Position numbers and translations under genes: made by a program. Source: Microcebus murinus (lineage: Eukaryota; Chordata; Mammalia; Primates; Cheirogaleidae). Taken from it: DNA of 64,000 bases. Below, piece by piece: positions 1 to 10,538 of this stretch. The notes beneath the pieces were generated by a model, which was given only the letters and a program-made list of their open reading frames with translations, ran no database searches and was not told the origin of the DNA. Numbering within the stretch: position 1 is the stretch's first letter; every line of letters starts with the position of its first letter. The stretch covers positions 2,740,501-2,804,500 of the forward strand of contig NC_134119.1 in the NCBI RefSeq assembly GCF_040939455.1, in the 5' to 3' direction.

Positions 1-14
1 GCTGGTCAGACATT

Positions 15-168
15 GTGACAGATCAGGGGTCAAATCTCGAGCCTACACTACTCCAGCTGTGAGACCTGGACGGTTGCTTGTCCTCTCTGACCTTCCGTGC
101 TTTCCATTGTGCCATGGAGACGCCAACACCTGCTTGACCGGGTGACGAGAGGCACAGGTGTGATGATG
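15..168 (+). repeat. MIR SINE fragment
   Basis: The order of motifs follows the MIR consensus: a 'ggttcaaatc'-like box (here ggtcaaatct), then 'agctgtgagacct', then 'cctctctgacctt', then a degraded 'catctgtaaaatgg' equivalent. MIR is an ancient tRNA-derived SINE shared by mammals. The copy is heavily diverged and has no coding content. Confidence 0.6.
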
Positions 169-924
169 GAGGCAGGTGCTTGGTACTTTGATGGCCCATG
201 GAAAAATCTTACTAAAAGGCAGCTATTCTTGCTCTCCTAATGGTCATCAAACCAGATTTCTCCCAGAGCAGCGGGTGCTTTCTCTGGGTGCCCTCTGCCC
301 CGCTGACCATAAAAATACATAAATATTATTTAGAATTGCTCCTACCATTGATTGAGGATGCCACCAAGCACAGGAGACGTGCACACAATCTCCCAAGACA
401 GGACCTGGACCCCAGGCCTTTGCCCTGGGCAGGACGGGGAGAATGCCCGCACGTGCCCGGGGCTGGTTCTGCCTTCTAGAAAAGATGCAATCACGGGCCT
501 CAGATGCCAAGAACAGCTGCCCCCGGCCTCTCTTGAATCGCTTGGATCCCAACTCCAGCGTGAGGAACAAGAACATGCTCTAAAGCGCTCGGCATCCCTG
601 GGGTTCTCTGGGACGTGAACAGCAGAACCCCCAGCTCCAAGTGGCTGGAACACTCAGGGACTCGCCTGACTGTGTGCGTCCAGCCTGGGCCCGGCTCCCG
701 CCATGCTGCCCGCATGGCCTCCACCTGCAATGCGGCGGGCACGGCGCCCCCAGTCCTGACACACAAAGAAGGAGGATGCGCTCTCCTTGCACCAAAACTC
801 AGGAGGAATTTCATCTCCAGAATGCCCTGCCAGCCTTGCCTTGTCTGCCGTTGCTTTGCTTCCCCAAACCAAGCCACCTTGGGGACACCATGTCGTCAAC
901 TCCCCCGGAGACTCGAGGACCTGC
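169..924. other. Unassigned unique sequence
   Basis: Several short overlapping open frames occur on both strands, which is expected in GC-rich sequence. None resembles a known protein, and none has a convincing splice-site pair. No repeat was recognised. Confidence 0.6.
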
Positions 925-1060
925 GGGCTGAGGGGTGAACGCAGCCCGGGGCCGGGCGAGGAGGGCGGGCGGGGCGGGCGCAGGGGGGCGGCCAGCAGCG
1001 AGCAGCGTGCTCTCTGCGCCCGCGGTGCCGAGCCCGGGTGGACTGCAGGTGGCGCAGAGC
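925..1060. promoter_or_regulatory. CpG-rich, G-quadruplex-prone segment with GC boxes and a CTCF-like motif
   Basis: CpG density is high. Closely spaced G-runs at about 948-993 (gggcggggcgggcg and neighbours) give Sp1-type GC boxes and a strong G-quadruplex pattern. At about 1043-1054 a 'gcaggtggcgca' string resembles the core of a CTCF site. This looks like a small CpG-island or insulator type element, but no transcript start is visible. Confidence 0.35.
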
Positions 1061-1182
1061 ACCTGCCTGCTTTCCTCCACTAAGTCTTTTTAAATTAAGT
1101 CCACAACGTGAATATCAATGTTTTATTCCATTGTGACAGGCTGTCAGTAAACTTAAGGAGTGAATTTGATGGCGAGTTTTTT

Positions 1183-1208
1183 TTGTTGTTGTTGTTGTTG
1201 TTGTTATA
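1183..1208. repeat. (TTG)n microsatellite
   Basis: A short pure run of about seven TTG triplets is followed by an AT-rich stretch. Confidence 0.9.
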
Positions 1209-1299
1209 TATTTTTTGGCATCCCCTCACAGAAGCATAAAAAATTCTCTTTCTACCGGCCCCATAAGAGCCTTCTTCCAGGAGAAACAGAACATCCCGA

Positions 1300-1620
1300 G
1301 ACACGGGATCCGCGGCCCTGGCGCAAACCGCCGCCGCCACATCCTCATGCAAACCGCCGCCGCCACATCCTCATGCACGCATGACAGAGGGAGACAGCCG
1401 GTTCTCGCGGCCGAGACTGTTAGTCACAATATTTCGAATGGTAACAATTAAGTGCTGCTCCGCTGCGCTGCAGAGACAACACTCCAAATTGGCCACCCAA
1501 CAAACAAAGGCGTTTCCCATTTCGCCGTTAATCCCCGGCCTCTGCCCTGCGCCTCCCCGACGCGCGTCCGCCATCCGAGAGCCGCGGGGCACACGCACAC
1601 GCGGGAGGGGCTGGGACGAG
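1300..1620. promoter_or_regulatory. CpG-rich segment, possible regulatory element
   Basis: CpG-rich sequence surrounds a non-repetitive core (about 1415-1545) that contains SOX-type 'aacaat' and 'acaaag' strings and a YY1-like 'gccatc'. No open frame or repeat explains it. The assignment rests on composition and motifs only. Confidence 0.25.
1323..1374. repeat. Perfect 26-bp tandem duplication
   Basis: Two identical, adjacent 26-bp copies lie at 1323-1348 and 1349-1374. Each contains three consecutive CCG-type triplets (ccgccgccac). The exact identity points to a recent replication-slippage event. Confidence 0.95.
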
Positions 1621-1769
1621 AGCGTGTTTTTCTAGGACTCTTCTCGCAGAGCTTCCCCACCGTACTTTAGAGAAGAATTGAGGTTTCAGAGCAAGTGCAG
1701 AGAACCATTTCAGAGGAGAGATGAGGAACGCTGAGTGTACCATACATACGGGGAACCCTCTTTCTGTGG

Positions 1770-1829
1770 CACTGGGTAACACTGGGCGGCACTGGGTGGC
1801 ACTGGGCGGCACTGGGTGGCACTGGGCAA
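1770..1829. repeat. 10-bp tandem repeat, six units
   Basis: Six consecutive 10-bp units follow the pattern cactgggYgg. The variable base alternates t,c,t,c,t,c along the array, so the array can also be read as three 20-bp dimers. The first and last units end in 'aa' instead of 'gg'. Confidence 0.95.
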
Positions 1830-4205
1830 CCAGACTTCGTAGCCTGATCCTGCGCCTGGCGAAGTTGAGTCCTGCATCATACCCCCATCACACGTACCCT
1901 GGAGAAATGCCATCAGGGACCTGGCCGCGTTCTTGCAGAAAGCGGGTACCACTTGCTGTTGGAGGTAGCCTGCAGAATGCAGTGTAGACGCACCGCCCTC
2001 AAAGCCCGTCTCTGGATGAGCCCTAGGCCCTCTCTGTGCCTCAGTTGCATTCCCCATCATGGACCACCATGCCCTCTTCAAATTCTCTCTGTCCTTGGCT
2101 CTTACCCCTGGTGCCTTCTCTTGGGGCTACCCTGGAGACAGCCGGGTCCCATCTCATTCATGCCCCGGGGCTCTACTCAAAACTGATCTTCTGGGATCCT
2201 GTCCCTGCCTCCCCCAGCAGTGAGGCTCCCCCCATCTGTGCTCAGCCTCCAGAGGCATGCACCTGCAGCCTCCTCCTCCTCCTCCTCAGGGAATCCCGCC
2301 CCCTACCTGGTGTCACCTGCACATCTGCCCCCCCCCCCACTAACCACAAGAACCTTGAAGGTGCAGGTTGTATTTGTTTCTTAACAGGCCCAGCACTGGC
2401 CCGGGCCGGTGTGTTGGAATAGAGCTAACACCACACACTGTGGAATCCACGTTTGCTGTGTGCCACATCTATGAACCTAACACCTTGTTTTCAAAGTATT
2501 TTCTCGGCCCAAGTCCTTTTCTTTTCTGTTAGTAATCCCGTGCTCTCCTCCCCTTCCCTGTGGGAACTTGAACTTGCTTTCATGTTCTAACAAAGTGCAA
2601 CCAAATCCATTTTATAGATTGAATTCCAGCAAATTTGAATCCTGGGTCAGTTTCACCCATTCTGGGGGTCAACACACTCAAAATAACAATGTGGATTTAA
2701 GCAACTCGCCAAATGTACATTCATAGTGAGGGGCCTGGGATGAGTCACAGTCTGGGGGGGGGTGCCCAAGCCTCGTGCACCCCCCATTGCCACGGAGAAC
2801 TAAGAGTCCAGTAAAAGGAGTGATGCGTCAACATCACATGTTTTTGTTACTTTCCTGGAAAAGCATCTTTTCAGGTGCATTGTGGGCTATTCTGCAATTC
2901 TAACGCTGCCGTTCACATTTCAGTTTGTGGGCAGTAGACTTATTATACACCACACGGATGAGGGAGAAGAGTGCTGCTCAGGAGCATGTTCTGCCTAAAA
3001 GTTTTGAAATCTATCAGCCCCCCCCCAACTCTGCAGGAGGTGCCGGGCTTCCTGCCAGGGGACCCACAGACAGGGGAGTGTGCTTAGATTTTCAGGGGGT
3101 TTGGTTGGCCCCAAACCAAAGCTGATGAGCTGATTCTATGACATGATGTTTATCAGACAGATGCACCAAGATCTAGCTGGATCAGAAATAACATGGCTCT
3201 ACATTTTGCATCTTTATTTGTTAGGAAAAGGGCATATTTGTTTAAATTAGGGAAACACCCCAAAGCGACCACAGCTTCGTGTTTCCTCAGCCACCCGCCC
3301 GCACGCTCTGCACCCGACATTCACTCTCCTCTCCACTGTTCGTGGACCGGGCAAGGTGATGCGGAGGGCTGGTGGGTGACTCAGGGGCCAGCTCCTTTCC
3401 TCTACCTCCGTGAAGACTGACGCTGCCAACACGCACGATGAACCCGCTTTGTTGTTCTCGCGAGACGCGCGGAATCCGTCGGGTGGATGCGCTGCCACGG
3501 AAGGGTGTCCGGGCCGTGGCTCGCCACAGAGGGCCTGGGGCTGTGTGGAAACCGAGCTCCCTGCCCCGGGGACTGCGCTCTGAGATCTCGTTTTACATCC
3601 AGAGCCATCGTCATGTTCAGAGAAACAGATGATACGGTCCGGGGCGGGCGGAGGTTCCCAGCCACGGTCGGACGTAAATTTCCCCCAAACGTCCACAACC
3701 TTTGAATGATGGCGCCACTAATGTTCACTTAAAAAAAAAAAAAAAGGTTCTGAATGGAATGTTCCCAGATTAAAATATAGTCTCTATCTTTATTCACATG
3801 ATAGTTTATCTCAAATAAAATCTCCAAGCTACATTTTAGGAAGCAGATTCAGTGGCAGGCCACAAAATTTATCTCTCGAGAGAAAGACATGAAGCTACGT
3901 ATAAAAGTCGTTGCCATCAGCACAAAAGAGGGAGGGAGTTTATAGAGCTGCAGCCTTCACCAGATCTGAAAGCCTGGCCCTCCAGGCATCCTGAATGGCT
4001 CTTGCACCAGGAGGCCGTTCGACAGAAAGAAAAATGGACCTGAATTAACGTTTCTGGACTATCTACCGTGCTCGCTTTGGCCCAGAACTTTGCCACACAG
4101 GTGTCCCCTGTTATGTGATGCAGAAATGATTAGGAACGTTCAGCACGCAGAATCTAGAACACAAACAGAAACAACTCCTGCAGCCACGGCCGAAAGCAGC
4201 AGTGG
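1830..4205. other. Unassigned unique sequence with homopolymer tracts
   Basis: No gene or confident repeat was recognised. Visible features are C or G homopolymers near 2328-2339, 2754-2762 and 3019-3028, a perfect AP-1 string (tgagtca) at 2741-2747, a CpG-rich stretch at about 3270-3680, and a pure A-tract near 3730-3745. The open frames here are short, overlap on both strands and lack recognisable domains. Confidence 0.5.
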
Positions 4206-4209
4206 CCAC

Positions 4210-4368
4210 TGCTTCAGTCTCTGTGTTGTGCTAGGCACTGTCCCTGTTTGCAGAGAAGAGGCACAGAGAGGTTGAGAAACTTGCCTAGGGTCACACAGAT
4301 AGTGGCAAACTCAGGTTTCAGATGCAGGTACTGGCTCTGGGTCCAGTGCTCTCCTCTCTCCTCTGGGA
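4210..4368 (-). repeat. MIR SINE fragment, antisense
   Basis: Reading the plus strand gives the complement of the MIR core: 'gaggcacagagaggttga', then 'acttgcctagggtcacacag', then 'agtggcaaactcaggttt'. This is a standard mammalian MIR and is diverged. Confidence 0.8.
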
Positions 4369-4719
4369 TGCCCAGCGCGTCTGCCATAGGTAGAAGAGAA
4401 ACCCCTCCGCTCACACGTGACAGCAGCTTGCATCTCCACGACCCAGGTCCGGTGTCATCTCTCCTCCTGTGGTCTTTAATCTGCCCCCCAGATTATCTTT
4501 TAAGCTTTTTGTGTCCCTAAGGTAGCAGGGACCAATGGACTCTTCTGTAAAGAATCTGATGAAAAAATAAGGGTTCTTTTCTCCCCAAAAATGCTCACTC
4601 CAGCTGGCCTTGAAATCCCATTTCCAGGACTACACAGGCAGAACCCCCCCATACACACAGCTCATCTTTGAGCCTTCAGCCAAGGACCACCCCGAAGGAC
4701 CCCCTTGTGAGATCTTGCT

Positions 4720-5260
4720 CATAAAGACGCTAAACACCGGTTGGTTTGATTTAGTCTGCTGTGTGCTAATTAATCCTAAATTACCCTCAGATCCACCACG
4801 GAGAAATTCTATTGATTGCTATTAGATTTGTTTTGTTTTCATCCTGCTTCATATTCAAAACTGAATTAAGTTCTGCAGAAAAACGCCCATCAAATGCCTC
4901 TACTCGAGGAATAGAATGCCATTATTATAGCCTTAAGATTCCACCTACTATTTTTTTTTCACCAGGAGCTAACACAACTCAGGGAGGGAGCAGTGACTAA
5001 TTGGATAATTACCATGTAAATGAAGGAGGCCAGAATCCGCGCAGCCAATGAGAGGCTCTGTCTTGGGCGAATTTCCCCCGTACCCAAGCTGGAGGCAGGA
5101 TCCCTACGACTACTAGGCAGATTTACTAGAATCTGAAGGAGTGAAGTGCTTAACTCATCTCTTGATCTGGTTGCTTAAATTGTCATCTGGAGAAATCGCC
5201 CTCCTGGCTGTAGTACATCCAAATTAAATACGCCTGCTCCTAAGCCCAGAAGACGAGAGC
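4720..5260. promoter_or_regulatory. Candidate conserved non-coding element / promoter-proximal region
   Basis: This AT-balanced, repeat-free stretch has several homeodomain-type TAATT cores (for example ctaattaatcc near 4767 and taattggataattacc near 4999). A perfect NF-Y box matching RRCCAATSRG lies at 5043-5052. It sits just upstream of a possible splice acceptor at 5448. Conservation cannot be tested here, so the role is inferred from motif content and lack of repeats. Confidence 0.3.
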
Positions 5261-5399
5261 AGACCCAGGCTGTCCGCGTCACAGAGGGAGTGAGGCTCGG
5301 CGCAGGTCTCTGCAGTGTGGGGAGCGAGTGTGCAAGCGCCAAATCGCTCTAATGCGCCTCTAATCATTCCGGGAACAAATTCCTGTTTGGCTTTTGTTC

Positions 5400-5761
5400 T
5401 AGCAGCTGATTTCTCTCCCTCTCTCTTTTTAATCTTTTTTTCCCCCAGCATTGCGTGCTCGCCGCCTCGGTGCTGCATCTGCAGTGAGATGCTGCAGACT
5501 TGCGGCCTGCGCCTGCACGCATGGAAGAAGAGGGCAGGAGACCGCGGCTCTCCCCGCCGGTCTCTCTCACGGCCCGGGGGGCCGGACGGAGCTGCATAGC
5601 CTCGGAGCCGTCCTCCCCGAGCAGGGGAGGAAGCTCCGAGTGTTCCCGCTCACACTCCGCTCCATCCTTCCTAATCTCAGAGAAGGAATGAACAGCGGTT
5701 GGAATTCAGCTTTTCATCTCTCTGGTTCAAGTCGGCAGAGCTACTTCAAAAGGCTGTGAGT
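5400..5761 (+). other. Possible exon with strong 3' splice site
   Basis: A long polypyrimidine tract (about 5407-5445) ends in 'cccccag' at 5448, a textbook 3' splice site. A possible donor (gtgagt) lies at 5756-5761, although the preceding base is t, not g. The intervening ~307 bp is CpG-rich and not repeat-derived. A frame stays open from 5451 to 5759, but its translation matches no family I know. This could be an exon of a lncRNA or an unrecognised gene, or simply chance. Confidence 0.2.
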
Positions 5762-6280
5762 GGAAGGGAGGCCTGGGGGTGCAGGGAAGCTCTAAAATAG
5801 TTTAGATTTGAGCCAAGCATTTTCTCTTCTGCAGTGGGACGCACTAGTCCCCCTTTCTCCAAGGCCACCAGTCAAGGTTTCCTTACTCCAGGGGGGACGG
5901 TGTGGTGTGAAGGACAGGGGGAAGGTCCCCTGTCCCTCAAGCATCGTCCCGCTCTGGAACGATGCATAACTAGCGCATTCCTGGGGCTTCGCCCAGAGAC
6001 TTGGAGAAGGAAATCGGCGTCTTGAAGGGGAAGCTCCCGGGCGCCCAGGCAGCCTTGGCGGTGGGGATGCCCTGAGATGGGACTGTCCCCCGTGAGGCCC
6101 AGCGGGCAGGGGCAGACAGAAAGCGGTGAATGTTCTTGGCGTCGTGCAGTGTGGGCATCTACGGTGCTGGTTCCGGCGGGGCACTGAGCTCAGGGCAGAG
6201 GACAGGAGGACAGTGCCACACATTATCGATCACGGAACTCTGGAAGTCATTGTTGTCATCATCAGCCACACTGAAGGGCA
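5762..6280. other. Unassigned unique sequence
   Basis: No repeat, RNA gene or domain-bearing frame was seen. Open frames on both strands are short and compositionally typical of GC-rich non-coding DNA. Confidence 0.5.
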
Positions 6281-6283
6281 CTA

Positions 6284-6405
6284 AAGACACAATTTATTCA
6301 GCCACTTTTAACACCGCATCATACAAAGCGATGAACAAAATGAGCAAGAGCCGCTGCCTTTGCAGAGCTTACAATCTCAGGGAGGAACATGACAGCAGCC
6401 ACGTG
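6284..6405 (-). repeat. L2 LINE 3'-end fragment, antisense
   Basis: The string pattern 'tttattcagccactt... gcgatgaacaaaatgagcaa... tgccttt... gagcttacaatct' follows the complement of the L2 3' terminus (tttattgagcgcctac... cagtgaacaaaacaga... ccctgccctcatggagcttacattct). Confidence 0.65.
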
Positions 6406-6479
6406 CACGGAAACCCTGCCGGCGGCCGTACCGAGCGCCGTTCAGTATATTAGCTCAGTACTCCTCCAGGGGGACTAGG

Positions 6480-6612
6480 CGCTGGGCTGCGCCATTACCC
6501 TTGTTCGCCAACGAGGAACGGCGGAACGTGAGGTTAAGCAGCTTGCCCAAGGCCCCCAAGCCGTTGACCTGGGAGTTGAACCCAGCCGCGTGCCCTCAGA
6601 GTGCGTCGCGCC
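6480..6612 (-). repeat. MIR SINE fragment, antisense
   Basis: The sequence 'gaggttaagcagcttgccca' followed by 'gggagttgaacccagccg' matches the antisense MIR core, including the complement of the B-box region. Confidence 0.75.
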
Positions 6613-6721
6613 ACATCTCCTGATGTCACGGTTCGCCAGACTTGCAAATTTGGATCCCATGTACATAGCCCTAAAAGCTCCTTGCATGGAAACATCAGTG
6701 GACCCGCTCCCAGCAACTGGG

Positions 6722-6780
6722 AAACACGGGAGGGAAGGGGAGGGGAGGGGAGGGAGGGGAGGGAGGGGGCGGAGGAAGAG
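6722..6780. repeat. (GGGGA)n G-rich tract
   Basis: About 50 bases of gggga/ggga repeats form many closely spaced G-runs. This is a strong G-quadruplex candidate on the plus strand. Confidence 0.9.
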
Positions 6781-6924
6781 CACACGGGGGCGGCACGGTC
6801 TGGCTGCTTCCATAAAATAGGACCAGGGCGGGAATCTACGCCTCTGAGCTCCGGTTTTCACGTATCCTCCTTACAAAGAAGAAAGTCCCGTCCCGGCCAC
6901 ACGACAGCACAAGCCCCCACATTC

Positions 6925-7030
6925 ACCCCGTGTAGGTTCTTCACGCTTATTTCCACAACAGGAGAAACTGAGGCTTAGGAAAGGTAACACAACCTACCCA
7001 GTGTCTGACACCCGGAATGACCCTATTTAT
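6925..7030 (-). repeat. MIR-like fragment, antisense
   Basis: The segment contains 'ttatttccacaacaggagaaactgaggctt' type sequence followed by a degraded 'cccagtgtctgacac', which resembles the MIR antisense middle and 3' regions. Confidence 0.5.
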
Positions 7031-7089
7031 TGCCTCATTGTCAGACTTTCCCATTTCCCATTTCATAGAGACTTTCTTAAAGTACAGAA

Positions 7090-7345
7090 ACTACCTCCTC
7101 TTTGGTGAGTGCCTACTGTATACGCAGCACAGTGAAGTATCTTGGCGTAAGTTTCTCATGTAATCCTGGCAACGGCTTTCGGGAGTAATGGGATTGTTTT
7201 ACCATTTGACGGGTGAGGGAATGGGGCTTGGAGAGGATGGATGACCATTCCGTGTGAGTCCTCGCAGGTAGCAGCTGGTACAAACCGAAATCGATCCTTG
7301 TGCGCCTGGCCTAGACTGTCAGTTTTTACCACTGTGCACACTGAC
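7090..7345 (-). repeat. MIR SINE, antisense, near full length
   Basis: The segment runs from 'tgagtgcctactgtatacgcagc' to 'ccactgtgcacactgac' through a degraded 'tttaccatttgacgggtgag' core. The order is that of an antisense MIR of about 250 bp. Confidence 0.7.
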
Positions 7346-7464
7346 TTCACAGATGCTGGTGTGGCTTAACCCCACACGTTAGGACTGGAAACAGGGCAAC
7401 GAAACTAGCTTTCTAATTAGATCTTTCTCTCTCCAAAGCCAGAGGAGCTGACCCCACAATGGAT

Positions 7465-7708
7465 GCAGAATTTCAAGTTGAAAGTTTTTGTTACTTTTTC
7501 AGTAGAATAAGGACATTTTCTCCACTGTTTTCTAGCCCCCATTTTTGTCTGAGATGAAATCGTCAGCTGTCTGAGTCGTTTCCTGTATGTGTCTTGCTAA
7601 TTTCTCTGGCTCCTTTCAGGATTTTCTCTGTGACTTTGGTTTTCAGCAGTTTAATTACGACGTACTCGTGTGTGTTGTTTTCTCCACATTGACCCTAATT
7701 CCAGTGGG
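7465..7708 (-). mobile_element. L1M fragment, antisense
   Basis: The run 'ttctccactgttttctagcc... gagatgaaatcgtcagctgtctga... tttcaggattttctctgtgactttggttttcagcagttt' follows a familiar antisense segment of old mammalian L1 (L1M) elements. It is strongly diverged and has no intact frame. Confidence 0.6.
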
Positions 7709-7717
7709 CAGACGCTC

Positions 7718-8220
7718 CCCAGTCACTACTGCTGAGTAATAAACCATCCCAGAATTAGGGGCTCGAGCAATCGCAGCCGTTTGCTCATCCCCTGTGGCTT
7801 CTTTGGGTCAGGAAATAGGACGGGCACGGCAGGAGCAGCTTGTCCCTGCTCAGTGACCTGCACAGCCCGGACGGGGAGGACGTTAAGCTGAGGGTAACTT
7901 GAGAGCAGGTGCTGGAGACGCTGGGGACATCCTCACTCGTGGCCCGGCAGCCACCGCTGGCTGTCAGAGGGGAGAGTGACAGAGCTGCCAGCAAGAACGC
8001 CAGGTGGCCTTTCCACGTGGCCCTCCAGCCTCCTCACAGGAGGGAGGCCGGGTTCTAAGGGGGAACACTCCACACTCTATCGCCTTTTGTGACTTGTCTC
8101 AGCGGTCACCGAGTGTGGCTTTCCTGCATCCATAAGTCCTTCAGAACTCGGGTGGAAGGGACGCAGACCCCCAGATGGCTGCAGTGATGGGCCCTAAAGG
8201 GGAAATGGAGGAGGTAGCTA
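7718..8220 (-). mobile_element. MLT1-type MaLR LTR, antisense
   Basis: In plus-strand order the segment shows 'ctactgctgagtaataaaccatccca', 'tgggtcagga', then a degraded 'ccacgtggccctccagcctcctcacag', and finally 'ccttttgtgacttgtct'. Read on the minus strand this is the body and 3' end of an ERVL-MaLR (MLT1-type) LTR. No internal viral genes are present, so this is a decayed solitary LTR. Confidence 0.6.
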
Positions 8221-8364
8221 CTCAAAATCCACAGGACCTTCTATGTCAGGGTGAACCCCGGCAAGGAACGAGGTGACCCTGCATCCCAAGCTGGCAGTTA
8301 GACGGAGGACATGATGATTAATCAAAGGGGCGTTAGCACCCCAAGATCTAAAATGAGACCCAGT

Positions 8365-8940
8365 CAGTTGAGGCAGATTGTATTTTCCAAATGTGACGGC
8401 AGTGACATCTGCCACCCATGTTCTTCAAGAACATCGTTACTTCCTCCCCTTGAAGATGGGCAGGTTCGAGGTCAGCTGTGACCACAGGATGTAGTGGGAG
8501 GTGCCGTATTACCCTCCAGACCAGGCCAGAGATGGCAACGCGGCCCTGCCATGCTGGCTGAGACACTTGTTCTCAGACCCCTTGGTGGCCACGCACAAAG
8601 CTCGACTCTCCGGAAACCACCATGGCGCTGTGGCCTCACTCACACAGGTTCATCGGTTCCAAGCCAGTGGCCAGCACCCACGGCTGGCCGTGTGAATGAC
8701 CCATTTTGCACACCTGGCCAGCTGGGCTTTCAAACGATGGCAGCTCCCACTGACACCTTGAGTGAATGGCATGGAGGATTCCAAATAGGAACAGCCCAGT
8801 TGACCCCTTTCCAGATTCCTGACCCACGGCATTGTGCGAAAAACAATTCTAAGCCTCTCAGTGTGGGGAGATTTTGTCACTCAGCAATTGAGATGAAAAC
8901 AGGATCTGGGTGGCCCTGACACACAGCAACCAGGGTGACA
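8365..8940 (+). mobile_element. MLT1-type MaLR LTR, sense
   Basis: Near its start the segment has 'cagattgtattttccaaatgtga' and 'acttcctccccttgaagatgg'. Later come 'gtgaatgacccattttgcacacc', 'ttcctgacccacggcattgtg' and a terminal 'acacacagcaacc'. This order matches the sense MLT1-type LTR. It faces the preceding antisense copy head to head. No coding sequence is present. Confidence 0.6.
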
Positions 8941-10070
8941 ATAGTATCACTCCAGATGCAGGAGCAGAGGGTCTTCTGCCACAAACACGCCAGCTGCACC
9001 TCTCCGCCCAATCTTTTAACTTGGAAAGGGACAGAGGAAAGTGACAGAAATCTGGAAGTCTGAATCTTTATATAAAGAGACCAAACTTTAACATCCTAAA
9101 CTACATACTGAACTGATTTCCTGACACTGACTGCAAGTTCACCGAACTTTCTCTCCCATTTCTCATGCAGCAACCAGGGACTCCTGAGGAAGGGTGGAGC
9201 GGCTCTCCTCCAAGACCAGCAAGGCATGGAGGCAGCCTCGTGCTCTCTGTGTACCTGGGTGTGGGGGGGTGTGAACATATCTGGGGCCCTCTCCAGACAC
9301 ATGGGCCAGGAGGAAGGTGGAGGCAGACCTCCCAGAGACAACGGTGCAGGCAGCGGCGGTCACCTTCACAGACTTCATCGGCCCACGTCCTTCGGAGCAA
9401 CAGAAGGGAGCGTGAGAGCTAAGGGAGGGAACTGCGGGGCACGTCCCATCTTTACCCCTTGTTATCTGAGCCTGGGTCTGTGTACAACTCGCTCCTCCCA
9501 CCAGAGTAAGAAAAAGAAACAAAGGAACTCATTGCAATCAACATGCTCCAGAGTATCACCCTGGCTTTTAAGTTATATTAAAATGGAAACATTATAGCAA
9601 CATGGGCTTTCCTGAAATTTAATTACTGCATCTTCCAAAACACCAGAGGAGGTTTCTTCTGTCCTTGGTCCCCACCGTCACTCTGAAGGAGCAGCCCACC
9701 TCAAGGTTGAGCCTCCAAATATATACGTTGGTTTTGCAGTTAAAACTTCACCTGTTGAGAGACTCAAGGTGGGTGACAGAAGCGGAGGGGCAGCGCAGGA
9801 GGCTGGGTGCTCAGCATTTGGGCTGGAAATGAGCAATCAATATGCTAAGGACATGCGGGCGGCATGCAAATCAGCACCTAACCTTTCTGCAGGAAATGCC
9901 GGCACCCTTTCCTCGGGGCCGAGCAGGGCCGGTGGCTGGGGTTCTCTGCACCTGCTGAGAAGTAAGGCTGGGAAGTAAGGGAAAGAAAGCTAGATCACTT
10001 CTTAAAAAAAGGCTTTAAAACAACAAACAGAAAATGTTCGTCTTTTGTATCTGAGCAACTAGAAAGCTGC
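8941..10070. other. Unassigned unique sequence with octamer motif
   Basis: No gene or clear repeat was recognised. A 12-bp palindrome (ctttatataaag) lies at 9066-9077, and a perfect octamer motif (atgcaaat) lies at 9864-9871. The open frames at 9100-9600 overlap on both strands and show no domain. Confidence 0.5.
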
Positions 10071-10083
10071 ACACACGCGCGCG

Positions 10084-10129
<46 letters not shown>
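10071..10129. repeat. (CA)n microsatellite with CG interruptions
   Basis: Alternating purine-pyrimidine sequence: cacacacgcgcgcgag followed by about 20 CA units. The CG-containing start makes this a strong Z-DNA candidate. Confidence 0.95.
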
Positions 10130-10130
<1 letters not shown>

Positions 10131-10538
10131 GCTTTCTATCTAACTAGCTATTGTGAAAACAATACGCCGCCCTGGTGAGGTGTGCGGGTCAGGGGAGGGG
10201 GAAGTTCCTGTCACTTTTGTAAAGAAGAAGGTGTCATTTTCTCCTGCCTGTGGTTTTTCAATTCGGACACAGTGCCTATTCAGCCACCCCACTCGCCAAT
10301 TGGACATTGTCGGGGAAATTATAGGACACGTTTAGATTTCCAACCCGTGACAGCCAGCACTGTGCAGGGAAAGGAGAGGAGGTGTGGGTCAGGCCCCAGG
10401 GGAGAAGAAAACCAGATATTTTGAGGATAAGTGGATCAGGATAAGCCTGGTCTTCTAAGGCTTCATACCAGAAACACAGGGAATAAAAGCAAACTACTCC
10501 CCAGGTCTGTGCGGCAGGTCGGGAGATGTCTGCTAAGG
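10130..10538. other. Unassigned unique sequence
   Basis: No repeat or gene was recognised. This segment carries the pre-insertion flank of the twin-primed L1 that follows. Confidence 0.5.

Noticed and set aside
8941..10070. Octamer (atgcaaat) and TATA-like palindrome as a promoter
   Set aside because: The two motifs are about 790 bp apart, with no initiator, CpG support or downstream frame. Single short motifs are expected by chance.
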